From positions 1 to 64,000 of the forward strand of contig CAMDWJ010000017.1 in NCBI GenBank assembly GCA_945877815.1: DNA of 64,000 nucleotides, read 5' to 3'. The DNA comes from Caenispirillum bisanense (GTDB lineage Bacteria > Pseudomonadota > Alphaproteobacteria > Rhodospirillales > UBA2165). A program made the translations under genes and the position numbers. Under the pieces are notes generated by a model. It was not told the origin of the DNA. It did not search any database and saw only the letters and a list, made by a program, of their open reading frames with translations. Below, piece after piece: positions 60,844-64,000 of this stretch (its first letter is position 1; every line of letters starts with the position of its first letter).

Positions 60844-62436
60844 TCAGCGAGCGGCGTTGGGCGGCAGAACCTGCGCAACGGTCCAACTTACCGGCCGCTC
60901 CGTGGTCTTTCCCCGGAAAAGCGAGATATATTTGGCGTGGCAACCTAAATCCGGCGCGTACCAGAAGGTATACAAACCTTCATAGGGGTCGCCGTCCGCC
61001 GGATCGGCCTTCGCCACGCGTCGTTCGACGACATAGGTCGCGATGTCCTTGCCTTCGACCTTGATCGTTTCGGTTCGCAGCACCTTGATCGTGTTCTTCC
61101 AGGTCGTTTTTTCGCCACCTGGGCCATCGCCGGAATGGTCAAACTCGATGGTTTTACCGACCTGCAACGGCCAGATGGATTCGGCCGTCTGCTCGACCGG
61201 CGAGGCGCCGATCCGGGCACCTCGCCCGAAGAAGAGCCCGGCCCAACGATAAGCTGCGTCGGACCCATTGATCGTATGGACGGTCGCCCCTTCGACCCGC
61301 TCGACCTTGAGCCGGCCGCCATTGTTCGCGAGGACGAAAGTTGTTCCTTCGGCCACCGGCCTGAACGCAACCGAGATCGGCGGTGACGGCTTCGCGCCGG
61401 GTCGTCCCGGCGCCTCGGGCGCAGCCTTGGCGATGGGCTTGGGTTTTTCCTTGACTTGGGGGGCCGCCACTTGTGGCGGAGGTTCCACCTTGGCGACCGG
61501 CGGAGGCGCGCGCTGCGCGAGTTTGGTTTTTTCGATCGCAGCCAGCAGAGCAAGTGCGTCGGGATCCTTCAACGCGAGCGCTTTTTGGGTCCAGCGTTCG
61601 GCCTCGTCGAAATTTTGCTCGACCCCGAGCCCACGAAAATAAGCAAGGCCCAGCCACGCATGTTCTGCGGGCGTCTTTGCCGCCACCGGCTGCTTCGCCA
61701 GTTGCTCGCAATAAGGATGGGGAGCGGATCGGCTGAGATCGATGACGTCGACATTCCCCTCGTCGATCAAACGCTGATGCATGAGGCGGCAGATTAGCGG
61801 CAGGGCAAACACGCGTGGCGTGCCGACCGGAAGTTTCGGATCGTAGAGTACGCGCGCGAAAAACAAATCCCAATCCGACAACGAATTACGTGTGTTTTGC
61901 AGGCTCATCGCGCTATCGAAGACCTGGGCATGTCCGTGAAAGCCGAGCGCATGCATCATTTCATGCGGCAAGGTGCGGTAGATGCGATAAGGGTCGCCGC
62001 GATACCAATCCGGAATGATCTTGATCGTCGCGTTCCGCATTTCCCCGGCCAGGCGCCCGAAAATCGAATTGGTTTGGCCAACCGTGAAACGCGAGACATC
62101 CGGCTGCACCATGACGTCCTTGCTCGTCTCGACAAGGAAATGCGGCTTCTCAGCCTCGTCGTTGCGAACGATTTTGAGTTTCGCGCTTTCGCCGAGAACG
62201 GCAACGGCCGATTCCAGAACCGAGTTTTCTTTCTCGCCGAATTTCGCGGTGACCTTAAGCGTCAAGGAACCGCTACCGGGAACCCATTTATTGATTCGGC
62301 CGTTATCGCGCAAAGCCATCTGGTCGAAGACGGTCATCAGCGTTGCGAGATCGGCGCGCTCAGCGGCGACGGCCGGCGTGCATAAGGGCAGCGCCATGCC
62401 GATAATTCCTAAACACAACGCGGTGTATCGGGACAT
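60844..62436 (-). CDS. Exported metalloprotease-like protein (DUF2927-like) with Sel1 repeat and C-terminal domain
   Basis: A 530-residue protein with a signal peptide (MSRYTALCLGIIGMALPLCT). Its first half resembles DUF2927 proteins and contains HEMMHALGFHGH (H158, E159, H162), a zinc-protease-like motif. A Sel1-type repeat follows (AWLGLAYFRGLGVEQNFDEA). A Pro/Lys/Ala linker (about 310-350) leads to a C-terminal domain of beta-strands ending near SLFRGKTTERPVSWTVAQVL. The next gene on the same strand is a shorter paralogue that lacks linker and C-terminal domain. Protease activity is inferred from the motif only. Confidence 0.65.
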   Translation of the reverse strand: MSRYTALCLGIIGMALPLCTPAVAAERADLATLMTVFDQMALRDNGRINKWVPGSGSLTLKVTAKFGEKENSVLESAVAVLGESAKLKIVRNDEAEKPHFLVETSKDVMVQPDVSRFTVGQTNSIFGRLAGEMRNATIKIIPDWYRGDPYRIYRTLPHEMMHALGFHGHAQVFDSAMSLQNTRNSLSDWDLFFARVLYDPKLPVGTPRVFALPLICRLMHQRLIDEGNVDVIDLSRSAPHPYCEQLAKQPVAAKTPAEHAWLGLAYFRGLGVEQNFDEAERWTQKALALKDPDALALLAAIEKTKLAQRAPPPVAKVEPPPQVAAPQVKEKPKPIAKAAPEAPGRPGAKPSPPISVAFRPVAEGTTFVLANNGGRLKVERVEGATVHTINGSDAAYRWAGLFFGRGARIGASPVEQTAESIWPLQVGKTIEFDHSGDGPGGEKTTWKNTIKVLRTETIKVEGKDIATYVVERRVAKADPADGDPYEGLYTFWYAPDLGCHAKYISLFRGKTTERPVSWTVAQVLPPNAAR

Positions 62437-62506
62437 TTCGCCCCTCCCCGTTCCCCCGAGGATTATTCCCGAGACAGCGGCGAAGATACAAGCGGAGCGT
62501 GTGCTG

Positions 62507-63442
62507 TTAGGGGTTGCCTCGCGACGCCGAGCCTATCTCTTGCAGGACATAGGCTGCATCCGGGTCACCGTTTTGGGCGGCGAGACGGGCCCATTTCTCG
62601 GCCTCGGGAATACTTCGCGCCGTACCGAGTCCCTTTAGATAGGCCCAGGCAAGCCGTAGCGCATCGCGCGAGTTGAGCGAATTGACGGGTTGGTCGACAA
62701 GCTGACGACAATAGGGATGCGGCCCGCTCCGGTTGAGATCGGCAACGTCAATATTGCCTTCGGCGATCAAACGCTCGCGCAAAAGCGTGCATACCACCGG
62801 CAATGCGAAAATCCGCGGCGTGCCGACCGGCAGACGTGGATCGTAAAGAACGCGCAGGAACAGCTCATCCCATCGCGAGGTGCCGTAACCCACTCCGCCC
62901 AGAGTCATGACGGAATCGAACGATTCGGAATGACCGTGGAAGCCGACCGCGTGCAGCATCTCATGCGGCAAGGTGCGATCGATACGGTGCGCATCGCCCC
63001 GGTTCCAGTCTCGCAGGATTAAAATGTGTGCGCCCGAGAGTTCGCCTTCGAGCACCGTGAAACTGGACCGGGTCCTGCCGACATTATGCGCGCCGGCAAA
63101 CGGCGAACCTAAATCCGAGCTCCACTCGATCAGGAAATCGGGATGCTCGGCCGTGTCGTCGCGTCCAATCGAAAGATCGGTATTGGCCGTAATCGTCGCC
63201 AGCGAAGCCTGGAGAGCGTTCAGCTCGGCCGTACCGAAGGATGCGCCAAGCTTAAGCGACAGCGGCACGGTCCCACGCGTCCATTTGGCAACGCGCCCTT
63301 GCTCGCGCAGCACGATCTGATCGAAGGCGGTCACCAGCGCCGCCATGTCGATTTGCCCGGCGGCAACGGCGGGCATTGCGGTGATACTCGCCAGAACGAA
63401 ACCCACGCAAAGGACGATGACAAAACGCATTACAGCCATCAC
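62507..63442 (-). CDS. Exported metalloprotease-like protein (DUF2927-like), short paralogue
   Basis: A 311-residue exported protein (signal peptide MMAVMRFVIVLCVGFVLASI). It is similar to the gene just downstream over its whole length: FDQIVLREQGRVAKWTRGTV against FDQMALRDNGRINKWVPGSG, HEMLHAVGFHGH (H160, E161, H164) against HEMMHALGFHGH, and LYDPRLPVGTPRIFALPVVC against LYDPKLPVGTPRVFALPLIC. A Sel1-like end (RLAWAYLKGLGTARSIPEAE) closes it. The pair arose by tandem duplication. An ATG at 63430 is another possible start. Confidence 0.65.
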   Translation of the reverse strand: MMAVMRFVIVLCVGFVLASITAMPAVAAGQIDMAALVTAFDQIVLREQGRVAKWTRGTVPLSLKLGASFGTAELNALQASLATITANTDLSIGRDDTAEHPDFLIEWSSDLGSPFAGAHNVGRTRSSFTVLEGELSGAHILILRDWNRGDAHRIDRTLPHEMLHAVGFHGHSESFDSVMTLGGVGYGTSRWDELFLRVLYDPRLPVGTPRIFALPVVCTLLRERLIAEGNIDVADLNRSGPHPYCRQLVDQPVNSLNSRDALRLAWAYLKGLGTARSIPEAEKWARLAAQNGDPDAAYVLQEIGSASRGNP

Positions 63443-63613
63443 AGTTTTTTGCCGAGAACGAGGCCGGAGACAAGTGTCGTCATCCGAACATTCGGCAAAA
63501 TCGTGAATTTAACTCGGCCTCGTTGTAGCCCAATATCAGAACGCACCTTGGACGGGCGAGCCCCGCTCAAATAAGGCACTGAACTTCCCGTCGGAACGAA
63601 TCGGATTCGCCAT

Positions 63614-64000
63614 CTATCCTACCATTGCCCATGATGGTGCGAATTCATCCACGGTGGTGCGCCGCATGTCGCGCTTGAATTTCGTATCGTCGAAAGGCGT
63701 CGCGCGATGCAAGGTGCAGCGATTGTCCCAGATCACGAGATCGCCCTGTCGCCAGATGTGGCTATAGACGAATTCCGGCTGAGTGACGTGATCGGTCAAT
63801 TCTTCCAGCAGCTTGCGGCCCCCGTCCACCGGCATGCCCGGGATGCGGCCGGCATGCGCGCCGACCATCAATGCCTTGCGGGCCGAGCGCGGGATCGTGC
63901 GTACGATGGGCTGATAGACCGGCGGCAAAACCTGCAGTTGCTCCTCGCCGATCATCTCGGCGGGCATGCCGCCTTTCACCCGCGAATGCCAGATGCTGTG
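63614..64000 (-). CDS. TauD/TfdA-family dioxygenase, C-terminal part (runs off window)
   Basis: An open minus-strand frame runs from beyond the window edge to a stop at 63614, giving 129 codons. It begins within HSIWHSRVKGGMPAEM and goes on with MVGAHAGRIPGMPVDGG, LTDHVTQPEFVYSHIWRQGD and LVIWDNRCTLHRATPFDDTK, a close match in pattern to the C-terminal half of TfdA-like 2OG dioxygenases. The distal iron His is in TLHRA and the 2-oxoglutarate Arg in RRDMRRTTV-like KRDMRRTTVDEF. The first half, with the HxD pair, is outside the window. It is the second such dioxygenase within 4 kb. Confidence 0.9.
   Translation of the reverse strand, partial: HSIWHSRVKGGMPAEMIGEEQLQVLPPVYQPIVRTIPRSARKALMVGAHAGRIPGMPVDGGRKLLEELTDHVTQPEFVYSHIWRQGDLVIWDNRCTLHRATPFDDTKFKRDMRRTTVDEFAPSWAMVG

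Overview
The window looks like chromosome from a high-GC alphaproteobacterium outside the best-studied orders. The evidence is gene order and gene content: the sdhCDAB / mdh / sucCDAB / lpd block, ffh-rpsP-rimM-trmD-rplS-leuCDB-asd, dapF-mtaB-ftsY, a complete ccmABCDEFGHI operon, and a small CheY-like regulator with an alphaproteobacterial tail. No rRNA, tRNA, CRISPR array or prophage was recognised. The exact order or genus cannot be fixed from this sequence alone.

Layout. 1-0.95 kb: the right end of an IS21-type element abuts a collapsed elongation-factor-G-like remnant. 1.2-8 kb: a 2OG-Fe(II) oxygenase and alkB, a chlorite-dismutase-family gene broken by one amber codon, an aminotransferase, a phased short-repeat array with a LexA-like box, a secreted hydrolase and uvrB. 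8-15.7 kb: accessory metabolism, namely an amidase and an alpha/beta hydrolase fused head to head with both 5' ends missing, a pentapeptide-repeat K+ channel, and a substrate-binding protein / hydrolase / luciferase-like monooxygenase operon. 15.7-30.8 kb: TCA-cycle genes, almost all on the minus strand. 30.8-31.75 kb: a non-coding gap with an AT-rich DnaA-box cluster and a strongly hairpin-rich segment. 31.75-40.2 kb: a response regulator, then asd, leuBDC and the S16/RimM/TrmD/L19/Ffh cluster on the minus strand. 40.2-46.8 kb: an XRE regulator with an HTH-less companion, dapF, mtaB, ftsY and a degenerate chemoreceptor. 46.8-51.1 kb: pgk, a predicted small RNA and acnA. 51.2-58 kb: cytochrome c maturation. 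58-64 kb: a broken hydrolase around a secreted methyltransferase-like gene, two tandem metalloprotease-like paralogues and two TauD/TfdA-type dioxygenases.

How the genes work together. Oxoglutarate dehydrogenase (SucAB-Lpd), succinyl-CoA ligase (SucCD), succinate dehydrogenase (SdhABCD), malate dehydrogenase and aconitase provide most of an oxidative TCA cycle. The ccm operon builds c-type cytochromes for the respiratory chain. Ffh and FtsY are the two protein halves of the SRP targeting route. AlkB, its partner oxygenase and UvrB form a small DNA-repair neighbourhood.

The most noteworthy points are the non-coding structures (11-bp phased array, DnaA-box cluster, hairpin-rich segment, small RNA before pgk, terminator-bearing leader before ccmA) and the number of recently broken genes. 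All pattern counts were made by eye; no database search was run.
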